64,000 nucleotides of DNA from Ornithodoros turicata (GCF_037126465.1 NC_088207.1:39864143-39928142), one strand, 5' to 3'; shown: positions 46,149-57,404, counted from the first letter of the stretch. Numbers and translations are program-made. The notes: generated by a model not told the origin, from the letters alone.

Positions 46149-46484
46149 CTGTGTATTCACACGAGTGACATACCCACGGAATATTCTAGTGGAAGAAAAA
46201 GAAAAAAACTGCACGGGGGCGGAAGTTCCGCCACTTTTTATGTTGAACTGAGCATTCAGAATATCGGTGGCGGCGCGGCGGGCACATAGCAGACGACACC
46301 ATTGGCGCTGTCGTCTGCTACAGAATATCTTATGGCTAAGCCACAGGACGGTCCCCATGGTGAGAAGACCACGAGAATACATTACGTTGAGCGCTCACGC
46401 TCGCGTAGCAGCAGAAAGCTTCGACGTCTTGCGCATCTCCCGCTGGACTATTCTGGGAATGTCGCACGTGCAAATAGTACACGG
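46149..46484. mobile_element. PIF/Harbinger-like MITE, copy 2 (336 bp)
   Basis: It starts CTGTGTATTCACACGAGTGA and ends ...TAGTACACGG. It is flanked by TTA on both sides (46,146-46,148 and 46,485-46,487), the 3-bp TWA target preferred by PIF/Harbinger elements. The interior matches copy 3 in the same orientation. Confidence 0.82.
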
Positions 46485-49400
46485 TTAGAGGATATTGCTG
46501 TCAAACTGCCGTTCTCTTCCAATATGGGCGGTGATATGGAACACAAAACACGGATCAACAGTAAAACAAGAGCAGAAAAGATCTGCCAGTCTATTACCTA
46601 TTGCTGCTATGGCAAAAAGAAAAAGAAAAATGAAGATGGATGGAAAGCATGTCTGGTTGCTAGTGTATGTGGCACAATTTTTATGAAACAAAACACAATA
46701 TTGTTCTGAAATAAAATAAATAAAGTTTCGTAGTATAATTGTCTTTCAGTGATGAGCGCGAATTAATTTAAGTTCGTGATGGGAAATCTTTCCGTATCGA
46801 ATATCACTTTCTCGAATATTTCGCATTGCGAGTAGTAGAAAATATTTCGTGCACTTTAAACGAGGAACCTAGTGGAAAATATTCTGATATTATGGAAGCA
46901 TCAAATACGTATCGGTCCAGTGTGTATGTTGCCCCATACCATGAAGCAAGACGCTACGATAGGTCACCCATCTCCGATTCCCCAGTTTCCCTCTTTCTTC
47001 CATTTCCCATTGCGCGATCTCATGGGACCTATGGACAGACACCTCGCCAAGTGATTTCTCCAAAACCTTTCCATATCCTCTGCGCAGAGACAAGCTGTCG
47101 AAGCGTAAAGCGTATAGATCGTGCTTTCGAGCTCCGGCAATGGTAGCAATACTCGGCGTGCTTCTCTGTGACTAATGTATACTAGACTATGTGAGTGAGC
47201 GAGCGCTGGCTTTTCGCTTCCTTCCAAAGCTGTTTACTGCTACATTGGTTTGGTATAATGACCTCTGAGCATCGGTTCTGCTTCCACAGATGGCCTTCAT
47301 TGTTCAATTTCTAATTCAATTCAATTTTATTTTATGGCTGGTTCCACATGCCATAGAAAGAACACGTGTATGTGAAAAAGTGCCTTTTCACCCCGAGGTA
47401 CGCGTAAAGACGTCTTGTGTAGTAAGCTTCATCATTGAAAAGCGCGAGAAGGACAGGACGTAAGAGATGAACACAGGACGAGACGCTACTATCGACCGAA
47501 CTTTATTGTGAACACATAAGAGTTTTAAACATAGCAGGTGATTACGTAAGCTTCTTAGAAATATATTTTGTTATTTTTTTTTTTTTTTTAATGTTGCTGT
47601 GAGAAGCTTTCTCATGAGGTAAAAAATGTGGTGAAACATCAGACCAATGTGACAAGGCAACGCTTCACTAGTTCCAACAAAGACTTAAAAAAAGAAGAAA
47701 AAGAAGGCTTCGAACAGTTGAAGTAACAGTTCAAGTAGGGCTGGACTAATGCTTCGTCGGTAGGGCACTACTTCTACGGGGACTAAGTTTCAAACCTCCG
47801 TGTCCTGAATCTTTTTTGAACTGCATTGGAGTTAAAAATAATAAGAAATAGAGAAAAATAACACGAATGATAATGGAATGCCTCCTTTGCCTGCTCGCGA
47901 GGATGCTCAGTTGAATTTAAGGATGCTCAATTGAATTGCAGGCAATCGGGGCTGGTCCTCCATTCCGGGTTCCCTTCCGATATACAAAACACCAAAATGG
48001 AGGCAGAACAACCAATGCGGATAATATCCTGGCTTCCTATATACGCACGGCTCAGGATCAAACGACACACATTAATCTTACACGTGCCGCACACTGACAG
48101 TGGCAAAATGATAAGATAAAAAAAGAATCAAAGATTGGTATGTGTCTAATAACTTTTAGAAGAAGGAACTGCCTCTATTCGGCCTTGCGGACAATCTACG
48201 GTTCCGTGGGCGTTATTCCGTGTGGCCGCCGAAGTTCCCAATATTGGAACGCATTAACGGCAAAGGCTCGTGATGATAGGAATCAGAGTAAGACGATATC
48301 CAATCAGTGGAGCGGCAACCCGTAATTTGGCATCTGTATTCCTCTTCCTCGTCGCTGTAACCGCGGGGAACGTTTTCATATTCCCAGCGAAAACATTCCT
48401 ACACAACGGGAAATACATATAAGACAGAAATAGCGGGCAGTAAACCTGTACTTCAACTTGTCCGCTACCGGTTCCTTTCTGGTTGCACCGTGTCATTCGT
48501 TACCTGCTAATGAAAGTTGTCAACGTTCGAGTCAAGGGTGCGCTCTGGGTGTCTGCTGTCCGTGACAAGAAATACTTACTGACACCGTGCTGTAGCGTCG
48601 TAGCTCTGTCCGTTTTCACTGTGGAGTACCATAAACCTCCGCACCAGCGTGAACACACCGGCAGGCAGGCAGATCGCTCGGCAACAACACGGCCCCGACC
48701 AAACCAAGCAGCCAAATTATCACTGACAAAACGTTGGGTCGTTGTCATCAGTACAGTGTACAAACGACGACTGTGGTTACTGCGCTGGGCGGCGTGATAT
48801 TGAGAAAGCAAACAAGAATGAAAAACAACAAGGCAACGGCCACACTAGAACCAAAGAACCCAAACAATGTTTTGCACAACACACAATGACGACTCCTTAG
48901 TTCTTTGGGACCCCAAAGCGCTTGGGTGTACCTTATTCTAATACTCCGCATTATTATAGGGTGTTCTACAGAATATATTCTTGCAGAAGGAAGCCAGGAC
49001 TTCAAGGAACACCCGAAGACTTGCCCGTGGCACCGATTACATCGCGCTGCTGAGTTGATGACATGCTGACGAGACATCTGGACAAGGTTGGTGATCGTTC
49101 TGCCTAACACAGCAATACATTCATGCAACAACGTAGCAAATCATGGAAGAGATTGAGGTGTGTGTCAATTACTGCGAATGCAGTGTGTAATAGAGTTCCA
49201 ATTACGTTTCCTTCAAAGAGCGATTGCATAGAATTGCAACTTTGTACTGCGTACGGGGGGGGGGGGGGGGGGGGAGGGCGCTGCATGCACCTGGTGCGCC
49301 CAACTACTGTATATCTCGTGTTTTCCAGCGCAGCGTATCATATGAAAGACATTAAAGGCACGAAAGACATTATTTTTGAAAACAAAGACAAATCATTCCG

Positions 49401-49615
49401 CTGTTATATGTTGATGCATATTCGGGGAAACTCACGTTCCTTCTGGAAGCAGGGCCATCTATACTGTCATAGCACACATGTGCACAATGTCGCGCTTTGG
49501 GAAGCTTTGTATTTCAAATAGCACCTGGGGTGTACAGCAAATGCTCTCCACAAAAAGTTCTCTATTTATTTCTCGAGAAAAACAATTCCAGGGGCAGACA
49601 CTTCTACAGCACTAA
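46485..49615. other. Non-coding stretch, no gene recognised
   Basis: A T tract lies at about 47,573-47,590 and a poly-G tract at about 49,255-49,274. No coding exon or element with defined ends was recognised. Confidence 0.35.
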
Positions 49616-49971
49616 CCGTGTATTCACACGAGCGACTTCCTCACGGATGATTCTAGTGGAAGAAAAAGCGAAAACACTGCTCCCAGGGCCGAAGTTCCGT
49701 CCCGTGTGATGTTGAGCATTCACACGGTGCGGAATATCGGGAGTGGCGTACTGCGCATTTAGCAGACGGCACTTAGCAGACGACACCGTCAGCGCGTTTT
49801 CCTGTCGTCTTCTACGGAATATCTGGTGGCTGTGTAGCAGGATATCCCCCCACGGATAGCAGTGTACGTGAAGACGCGACGTTAAGCGCTCGCGCTCACG
49901 CGACAGCAGAAAGCTATGACGCTTTTCGCATCTTCCGCTTCTGGGGGAATGTCGCTCTTGTGAATACACGG
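49616..49971. mobile_element. PIF/Harbinger-like MITE, copy 3 (356 bp)
   Basis: It starts CCGTGTATTCACACGAGCGA and ends in the inverse (GTCGCTCTTGTGAATACACGG, one mismatch). TAA flanks both sides (49,613-49,615 and 49,972-49,974). The whole element is an imperfect palindrome and is the least decayed of the three copies. Confidence 0.86.
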
Positions 49972-51732
49972 TAACCGGAGCAACACCCCTGACGACAGGA
50001 CAAAAACCGCACCACGTCAATGTCTATCCTTGACCACCAAGGAATCAATCGGAACAAAAGTGTAAGCAGCAGCAGCAACAGCCCCAAGACGTAAAGACTC
50101 GTTTACAGTGAAAGCGGGAGAGGTAAGAAGGAAAGAAGAAAGGGAAACTGACCCGCTTCCTGCGCGCCACTCAAGCGCGCTGCTTGGCAGAAGCGTGCCC
50201 GTGTCCCTTCTAATACAGTTGGTAGGTGCGTTGTTGTGTGTGTGTCTGACTCCACCACGCCACAAAAGGGATATAAACATTTGCCAGCTTGCTCTTCGCC
50301 AATAGAAGCAAAGGAAGGTACGTGCGTTCACTTTTCTTCTGGGGCGCACTGCGATAGCACAGCGGATGCGATCTCCAATGTTCAGGATAACGTCAGTCCG
50401 GCAGAACACGAAATTTCAGCGCGATTTAGCAGTCATCTCTTGGCGTATACAATACGATGCAAGGGCCCAATAGGCACGATATCTAGACAACTGCGTCGTT
50501 TATTTTTGCCACTGCGCACATTGCAGTAGAGAGAAGTCAGAGATGCAAAAATGTATCTTCTGAGATGCTTTATCCCGAATCACTTCAAACGATATGGACG
50601 CATACCAATGCCAATTTCAGCCACGCAGGTTTCGGACAAGATCCACCACGTGCATCGTGGATGAGTGCAAACCCTTGTAGAGCTATCATGATCCGCCTAC
50701 GGTGTTCCGCACTGGTTTGGCGCCAAACCTCTATTGCTTCATTGCGTGACAATATTCAGCCAGGTTGTGCTCGTAAATTCATTTACGAATTCGTATGTTT
50801 ATTTCCGGTCTCTTGCACGCCGAACCGTACCCTACCACAAGCACGTCTTTCGGAAAAGCTCGATGTCCAGTTGAACGTGAACTGTGGATTCAGCTCTAAC
50901 GGCTCTTAATTGGGGTTCGAAGAGATCAAACTCAATAGAGTCCAAATTGCCAGTCACTTTTTTTTAAACGTTACCGGTCTAATAGGCAGCCCGATCGAGT
51001 CTGTGGAGTCTTTTGCTTGCCATAGCGAAATATGATAATGTTGGCATAAATGCTGGCGAGCTGGCTGCAGGCACTCCATACTGAAAAAAAATAAAAAATC
51101 TTGAGTCTGGGCACAGGGAAAACCGACAACACAAACGACTCGGTGAGACTCGTTTTGCAACAGCACTCGTGTGATGCAAGTTACAGAGCACGTCTCCCGC
51201 ATACAAAAGCACTGAAGTATTAGACATTGTAACTATAGAGACAGAGTCATCTCCCATAACGTGTTCTTTCCTTAGTGTCGGAGGTCAAGCGCTACAACCG
51301 TTTTGGCAACATCTCGGGAAGCGCTTGCTGGAATGCGTACGCCATGTACGAACAACGGCAAATATACGCTTCTCGAACGGGTTCCTCCTGTAGGCACCGC
51401 CACAATCCACTTGTTTGACGTATCCTGTGTTTACTGTGAGGTCATCACCTCAGAATGTCTGTGCTCTGACACACATAACTGCCGTGTACGTGGGAACTCG
51501 GATCATGAGGTGTATACAGTGAACACTGAACAACTACGTACTGTGAATACAGAATACTTAATTATAACCTGGACCTCAGAAGCTTACAAAAAGATGTCGG
51601 CACCGTCTGGCACTACGAAGTCGGCCCTGACGCAGTCGGGCGAAATTGCGGTGACCCCTTTCAAGGAACTTGCAGATCGATCGATATTTGAACGCCACCC
51701 CAAAGCATTCAATTTACAATCAAGTACAGTGG
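49972..51732. other. Non-coding stretch, no gene recognised
   Basis: Reading frames up to 160 codons occur (51,303-51,782) but they show no domain and end in repeat sequence. Nothing else was recognised. Confidence 0.3.
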
Positions 51733-52126
51733 AACCTGCCTATAATGATGTCAACGCGGGACCACGAAAAAATTCGATATAACCGGAAATCTCACAAAAA
51801 CAGTCAGTTAGGTAAACACCGCGGGAGTCCTTAAAAATTACTCGAACGAGGAAACAACTCTTCATGGCGAACACCTTGGTAGCCATTTAATTAAGATGAG
51901 TAAAGAAAAAGACGTGAGCTGGATACGCCATATACGAGCTACTGTTGGCTCCCCTGGCGATGAAACTCACCAATCATCATCATCATCAAATAAATTTGTT
52001 GTTGTTGTTGTCAGTTTCCCCGCGCGGCAGTAGAATTCGAATAACCCGCGGTTCGTAGCGCTTGTGTTTCCGCCGGGACTCCAATAATTCGAACTCGGGT
52101 TAATTCGAATAAAGCTTCCGTTGTAG
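51733..52126. mobile_element. Tigger-like element remnants with an inserted retroelement 3' end
   Basis: The left edge CAGTGGAACCTGCCTATAAT and, inward from the right, ACAACGGAAGCTTTATTCGA resemble the two ends of Tigger-type MITEs, but they match each other poorly and may come from different elements. Between them, 51,940-52,008 is family 2, copy 3: GGCGATGAAACTCACCAATC, a CATCATCATC run, AATAAATT and a TTG repeat. Confidence 0.4.
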
Positions 52127-52375
52127 CGTGGGCTTATTGTATATGTAGAATTCTAGATTGCCGCAAAGCGCTGGTGAATATGGCTTTTATACTTTGGTGA
52201 AGTGTAACGAGTTGGCGTGGGTGAAACGAGTATAGATTGTCAAGTGGAATACGGCAAAATAATTTGATTTTACAAAAAATCTTGCACTGAAAATGCGCGG
52301 GACACAGGCATAGAGGTACGAATGTAGAGTGATGTGGTTGTTAGTAGTATAGAGCCGTTACGCACAACAGCCACT

Positions 52376-52850
52376 TTTTTCTAATCCAGTTGTAGAAATT
52401 TCTAATCCACCACCCATTTCTAATCCAGGTCAAGCCAGGTCTAATCCAGGCTCCACCCCTTCATGGTGATCCATCCAATTTCTATGTGATTGGCTACCCT
52501 TCATTGCCACATCTGCTCCCTCGCTCATAAACACCAAATTAGCTATTCTATTCAATTCTAAGTCGGCTCATAGGCTTCCAAATCGCTCTTTTTTCTAATC
52601 CAGTTCTAGGAATTTCTAATCCACCACCCATTTCTAATTCAGGTCAAGCCACTTCTAAGTCCTCTGGTTGGTTGGTCACAGCTCCATTCCTTCACTCTGA
52701 TTGACCGATCCAGGCTCCACCCCTTCATGGTGATCCATCTAATTTCTATGTGATTGGCTACCATTCATTGCCACAACATCTGCTCACTCGCTCGTAGACA
52801 CCAAAATGATCTATTCTATTCAATTCTAAGTCATAGGCTTCCAAATCACT
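52376..52850. repeat. Two-copy tandem duplication with TTTCTAATCCA motifs
   Basis: Two diverged copies start at about 52,376 and 52,588. Shared blocks include TTCTAATCCACCACCCATTT, TCCAGGCTCCACCCCTTCAT, AATTTCTATGTGATTGGCTA and ATAGGCTTCCAAATC. Smaller TTTCTAATCCA motifs recur within each copy. A poly-G tract follows at 52,868. The array lies just beyond the 3' end of the left PolB transcription unit. Confidence 0.7.
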
Positions 52851-53147
52851 CACCTGTCTATTGGTCTGGGGGGGGGGGGGGGTCACTTCCATTCATTTCT
52901 AAAACCTAGTGATTGGCCTATTGGCTGCCTTTCATACATGCTCGATAGACTCATTTGTCATTTCCACTCTCTAGTCACTCGGTCACACGCTTTCAACTGC
53001 ATATTGCTTCATAATTTCAACCGCAACATAGACAACCACTCGTGGGTCAATTCCATTCATTCCTGGTGAGCGACGCTTTCTAGTTAAGCCAGGACAACGC
53101 TTCGGAACAGTAAGGACATAGAAAAACACGGAAAATAGTTTCCAACA

Positions 53148-53153
53148 TTTATT
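53148..53153 (-). promoter_or_regulatory. Poly(A) signal for the left PolB gene
   Basis: AATAAA on the minus strand, 245 bp beyond the PolB stop codon. It is the first canonical signal after the coding region. Confidence 0.5.
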
Positions 53154-53397
53154 AGACACATCATGGTGTTCTCAGAGAGATTGCAGTTCTCTCTGGAGCA
53201 CTTCCAGCACACTGGACATTTCCGCCCTGCATCCATGGCGTTTTTCACATAAGTACCATGTGGATCACCCAAGCGTTCGTCCTTCTCCATCCACGGCTCA
53301 GTCCCAGACCGCACGCGAGAACAGCATGTCACAGAAGTATCAGTTCTCTTCCTGCACATCTTCTGGAGCGAAAAAAGAACATTATGAGCTTCACTAT

Positions 53398-56300
53398 TTA
53401 CATCATCCATTTAAACTTACCATATTCACAGCTTCCGAAAGGGTAGGATTCGATGTCATTGCAGAGGTATCGCTTGTCGTCATATGCCATCAGACTTCTT
53501 TTGACGTTTCTGATGGTGTACATGCACTGTTTCTTTCCAACTATTGACACTTGCTCATTCGATACGCTCGTGTGGTTGAATAAGGTATCACAGTATGTCT
53601 CATGGAGGAGGTGCTTGCGTACAATATTTTTCTTTACCCCTTTAGCTCTTGCAATTTGCTTTTCTCCAGCTAGTTTGATGGAGTACATTTTAGCTTTCAA
53701 GCATATTACTTCTTCGATAGGTACACTACCAGTTTCGCTTTTGAAAGCCCCAAGTCTCCCATGATTCTTTTCACTGTATAGTGGATGATCCTGGTCGAAG
53801 GAAGACAAATCTAAGTGGTCGTCGGCGATCGCTCGTAACTGATCTTCGTAGTCCTTGCAGAATAGGCCGAGGATCAGAGAATCCGTGTCAAAGTAACAGG
53901 TAATCACTGGACAAGTGAGCTTACTCAAGAGGGTTTCGTAGTAGAATGAGTACATGGTTAATTTACTCAGTTCCAAAATCGTAAACCCAATCTGGAGCGG
54001 GAAATCGCATCGCACTTTTCTTTTGCGCATTTCGTACATTACACAATCCGGGGACAAAATTTCCATCCTCACGCATTCCGCCCGACTCCCGAGGCGACTC
54101 GCCGTCTCCTCATCGAAGGCTACTCGAATGTCCCGCATGTTAAATTTATTTAAAAGCGTTCTCCCGAATACCGCATTATTTGAGAGTTTATAGAAATTTT
54201 TTTCGAACGTCGTGCTCGAGGCAACGCGTCTGGCAACATTGTCCTCGATGTAGGGACGCAGGAATGGTGCCTGGCGAAATTTTAGAATTCGGTGAATTTT
54301 CGTCACCCTCATGCCCAATCTACAATAGAGTGCGAGCAACGCGTAATGAACGACGTACTCGACCTTGTCCTTGCACGTGAGCAACAGCTTTTTGCTGTTA
54401 GCAGGCTGGTACATTAATTCTTCGAGAAGCCCTTGCTGGAATGGCGAGAGCCATTCCTTTGGGACGACTGCCTTCTCGGGAGCCAGGGGGAAGTACCTTG
54501 TTAGAGCGTGGATAGATTTTGGATACTCCAAGTCACATACGTACACATACCCCACCTCCGAATCCGTGGGGTGACGCATAAAATCCACGGAGCTAAAATC
54601 CTCGACCCATTCGAAATCACCGACAGGGAGGTGCTTTATCATACTAAATCCGTAAAGATTGTTGCAATCGATGTATGATATGTACACCTCCTCTTTATCA
54701 GGATCATAGCCGCTACACAGAGGGTTATTGGCACGCAAATGACGCCTGCTCGCCTGACAGAGCCCGCCTCTAACGCCCGATTCGATGGTTCTGTACATTT
54801 CCTCATCGGTAATCAATTCCAATTTTGCATTCGTATAATTTAACGCGCATTGCCACGAATAGGATGCCAGAGAAACGCAATGAAGCAATTCCAATCCGCG
54901 TGCGCTGTAGCACAGGCGTCGGAAGTGCTGCATTATGTCTGCATGTAAGAGGGCATCCGTTTTCAGGTACAATGTGTTATAATCCCGTAAACTCGAGCAC
55001 CCAAAATGTTCAAATACATGCACAGCGTACTGGTAGTCCTCATCGCTTACATCTTCCCCAGTTAGATCATTTCGAAAAGCGGATTTTTCTGGGAGACTCA
55101 ACTCGTCGTACACTGCAAAAGAACTAAGGTAACTGTAAGGGAACACACCTTTACGAAGCAAAATTTTGTAGTCGTCTCCAAATACCTGCTTCAAGCATTG
55201 GAACGCCTCTGCACCCCCCATGGATTTCACGGTTTCCACAAGCTCCCCAAGTGATGAATTTAGGTACTGCATGGTATCTCTGAAGAGGAAGGTACCAATT
55301 TCGAACGAACGAATTTTTTCCATGGAGCTGGCCACAATGAAGGGAGGTCGCTTCCACCCGAGAACGTGAAATTCCCGTAACAGTCCAGCCAAATCATAAG
55401 ACAAATTGTGGACCATGATCGGCAATTTTTCTCTGGTAGTGCACGCGACGTTACAGGGGTTGCACAGTGTCGCGATATAATTTGTCTCACCCGCAGTACA
55501 ATGCTTCGAATGATCATGATGCCGGACACGAGGTAGGTCTTTCGCGAATTCCCGTTTACAGTATGCACAGTGGGTGGCAGCTCTGTGCTTGGCTTGTTGT
55601 TCATCGCTCAGCACCATCGCAGCGGGGCAGGCGTTCAAGGCAATCATTTCATCACGCATTTCCATGAGCGCCTTCACACACTGCTTTGCCGCATCTTCCC
55701 CGTGGTGTGTTCTAATACGCATCACCTTTGAGTCGTGGGTACGCACGAGCACAGCACAGAAGCTAGAGGTAATGTGACGTTGCATGCCAACACCACTGGG
55801 TGCGAGTACGCTCTCAGTGTCCAACGCAACGACGTAGTTGTACAGCTGCATGTACTGTATTTTAGTAAACTCTACAAAATTTTTTCCCGGCTCGCAAAAT
55901 TCCAACAGGATTTCGTTCACGTCCGTGCAAAGGCGTCGATGTTTCGCCATGCTCTCTTCCTTCACGAAAGAGCGTGTACAGCGTTCGCATACGAAATGGT
56001 TACTTCTTGTTGTCAACAAGCGTTCGAGGGACTTAATTCCAAAAAAATGCTCATCTACTTCCAACAAGTGAATTTTCTTTTCCCATTCTAGTTTTGGGGG
56101 TCGCGACACATGTACTCCCTGATCGACGTACGCGTACACGTAGACGGAAATCTTGTTTTGGTTTTCAAATTCGTCAAGATCAGAGAAGGATACAGGGAAG
56201 TGACTAGGCCACCAGTACTCTGTTGCATAATTTTCATATTTTTTCCATCGGTTCCTTTCCTGCGGGTGCAAGAGGGCAAGTGTATTGTATTTAAAGCACT

Positions 56301-56901
56301 CGCCCTCCTTACGCTCTGGTAAAGGGACATTCGTTAACACGTTTCTGCGTTTAGCCAGATTCGTGGGAAGTACCCCATTGCACCCGAATTTTTTAGTTTT
56401 CACAGCGGAAATACACAGTTGAACTTTTTGGACGTCAGTGGATACAAACCCACTACCCTCGCGCTGGTAATTTTCAATGCGCCCGGTAGACTCCTGAATC
56501 ACATCCATCAAAGTATTTGCAATAGCTCCGTCGCTGTGGACTTCGCGAGCAAGCGCCATAAAATGAGCTATGTGTGCGGTTACATCCCCTCGATTTTCTT
56601 TCATCATTAGAACGTCAGAACAAATGCAAAACCTAAAGGGTATTCTTTGTGCTCGCAAAATAGCAATTATGTTGTGGAGGTGGTTCATTAAATATTGTCG
56701 CAAGTCCTCTACTCCCTGATCGTGAACAGATGCCAATAGCACAAACGCTTTGACGATACCTCGAAATGCGCTATCAGTTTGAAAGAAAGGCAGGAAGGAA
56801 ATGTCCACATAGGGATGTGATCGCTCGACGTGAGCATGCAATGTGGCAGGTGAAATGTCTGGAGAAGATGGTGAATTCTCTTCCAATGGCTCATCATCCA
56901 T
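53398..56901 (-). CDS. Protein-primed family-B DNA polymerase (left arm), complete
   Basis: A DNA polymerase of the DNA_pol_B_2 type used by Polinton/Maverick elements, adintoviruses and relatives. The ATG at 56,901 gives 1,167 codons; the frame is open further upstream, but that part is intron and 5' UTR. Order: N-terminal region of unknown role; Cys/His finger CERC...H...C (305-325); Exo I LDTE (Asp361, Glu363); an endonuclease VII-like treble clef (CAYC 445, HHDH 461, LCNPCN 480) placed between Exo I and Exo II; Exo II NLSYD (499-503); Exo III YLKTD (Asp649); Pol A YIDCNNLYG (Asp745); Pol B KLSNNAVFG (Lys905); Pol C YFDTDS (Asp1005, Asp1007); KxY (1071-1073). All catalytic acids are present and there is no stop or frameshift. 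It is transcribed away from the palindrome centre. No capsid, integrase or protease neighbour is visible. Confidence 0.88.
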   Translation of the reverse strand: MDDEPLEENSPSSPDISPATLHAHVERSHPYVDISFLPFFQTDSAFRGIVKAFVLLASVHDQGVEDLRQYLMNHLHNIIAILRAQRIPFRFCICSDVLMMKENRGDVTAHIAHFMALAREVHSDGAIANTLMDVIQESTGRIENYQREGSGFVSTDVQKVQLCISAVKTKKFGCNGVLPTNLAKRRNVLTNVPLPERKEGECFKYNTLALLHPQERNRWKKYENYATEYWWPSHFPVSFSDLDEFENQNKISVYVYAYVDQGVHVSRPPKLEWEKKIHLLEVDEHFFGIKSLERLLTTRSNHFVCERCTRSFVKEESMAKHRRLCTDVNEILLEFCEPGKNFVEFTKIQYMQLYNYVVALDTESVLAPSGVGMQRHITSSFCAVLVRTHDSKVMRIRTHHGEDAAKQCVKALMEMRDEMIALNACPAAMVLSDEQQAKHRAATHCAYCKREFAKDLPRVRHHDHSKHCTAGETNYIATLCNPCNVACTTREKLPIMVHNLSYDLAGLLREFHVLGWKRPPFIVASSMEKIRSFEIGTFLFRDTMQYLNSSLGELVETVKSMGGAEAFQCLKQVFGDDYKILLRKGVFPYSYLSSFAVYDELSLPEKSAFRNDLTGEDVSDEDYQYAVHVFEHFGCSSLRDYNTLYLKTDALLHADIMQHFRRLCYSARGLELLHCVSLASYSWQCALNYTNAKLELITDEEMYRTIESGVRGGLCQASRRHLRANNPLCSGYDPDKEEVYISYIDCNNLYGFSMIKHLPVGDFEWVEDFSSVDFMRHPTDSEVGYVYVCDLEYPKSIHALTRYFPLAPEKAVVPKEWLSPFQQGLLEELMYQPANSKKLLLTCKDKVEYVVHYALLALYCRLGMRVTKIHRILKFRQAPFLRPYIEDNVARRVASSTTFEKNFYKLSNNAVFGRTLLNKFNMRDIRVAFDEETASRLGSRAECVRMEILSPDCVMYEMRKRKVRCDFPLQIGFTILELSKLTMYSFYYETLLSKLTCPVITCYFDTDSLILGLFCKDYEDQLRAIADDHLDLSSFDQDHPLYSEKNHGRLGAFKSETGSVPIEEVICLKAKMYSIKLAGEKQIARAKGVKKNIVRKHLLHETYCDTLFNHTSVSNEQVSIVGKKQCMYTIRNVKRSLMAYDDKRYLCNDIESYPFGSCEYGKFKWMM

Positions 56902-56942
56902 GATATCATGAGGATCAAAAAAGCAGAACACGCATCTAGGCA

Positions 56943-57050
56943 CTGAAAAAAAAGAAGAAACACTAAGAAAACGTGCACCACAGAGCGTGGATGAAAAATA
57001 CTTACTTTTGAAGCGAGCTCCGCACACTCCCGAAGCGATGCGAAGACTGC
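56943..57050 (-). other. 5' UTR exon and first intron of the left PolB gene
   Basis: The exon runs from about 57,048 to 57,006. The intron is 57,005-56,943 (63 bp): GTAAGT donor, long pyrimidine tract, TTTCAG acceptor. The PolB ATG lies 42 bp into the second exon. The frame is not continuous with PolB across the splice, so translation should begin at the exon 2 ATG. Confidence 0.65.
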
Positions 57051-57080
57051 TGCCTCTTTACACATCCTCCCCACTTATAT
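57045..57080 (-). promoter_or_regulatory. Core promoter of the left PolB gene (TATA and initiator)
   Basis: TATATAAG lies on the minus strand at about 57,080-57,073. A GCAGTC initiator-like motif at 57,050-57,045 sits about 30 bp downstream, which is the usual arthropod spacing. The identical pair occurs on the other arm. Confidence 0.6.
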
Positions 57081-57404
57081 AGCGGCGACCTCGCTGCATG
57101 CCCCAACATGCACGGGTGCGAGGAGTTGTCATAGCCTAAAAATAAACTTGCTCTGCATGTTCAAGGTCGCAGCTTGCCCTTGGCTTCACGTAATGCTCCG
57201 TCCGCCTACACCATTGCCGCACCTGAGCGCAAAGTTCGCGCTCTCATCACACGTCATTCCGACATGCAAGTCGCTTCCATGAGCATGCACACAACCGTCC
57301 CTTTTTGGCTGTGGAATTTCAATAATATTACTTAAAAGAAACAAACTGCAGTGAAATGCAGATTCATCTCAGACAGGAATTTCTACCCTCAGCGTTAAAC
57401 CCTC

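Noticed and set aside
51303..51782. 159-codon plus-strand frame
   Set aside because: No recognisable domain, and its 3' end runs into a Tigger-like terminus.
56902..57027. N-terminal extension of PolB to 57,027
   Set aside because: The extra 42 codons begin at the 57,027 edge of the open frame and lie in the 63-bp intron and 5' UTR; the first in-frame ATG after the acceptor is at 56,901.
56709..57074. 121-codon frame overlapping the PolB 5' region (and its mirror at 62,027-62,392)
   Set aside because: It reads through the 5' UTR exon, the intron and the start of PolB in a different frame. TATA, initiator and splice signals show it is leader sequence, and part of it lies upstream of the likely transcription start.
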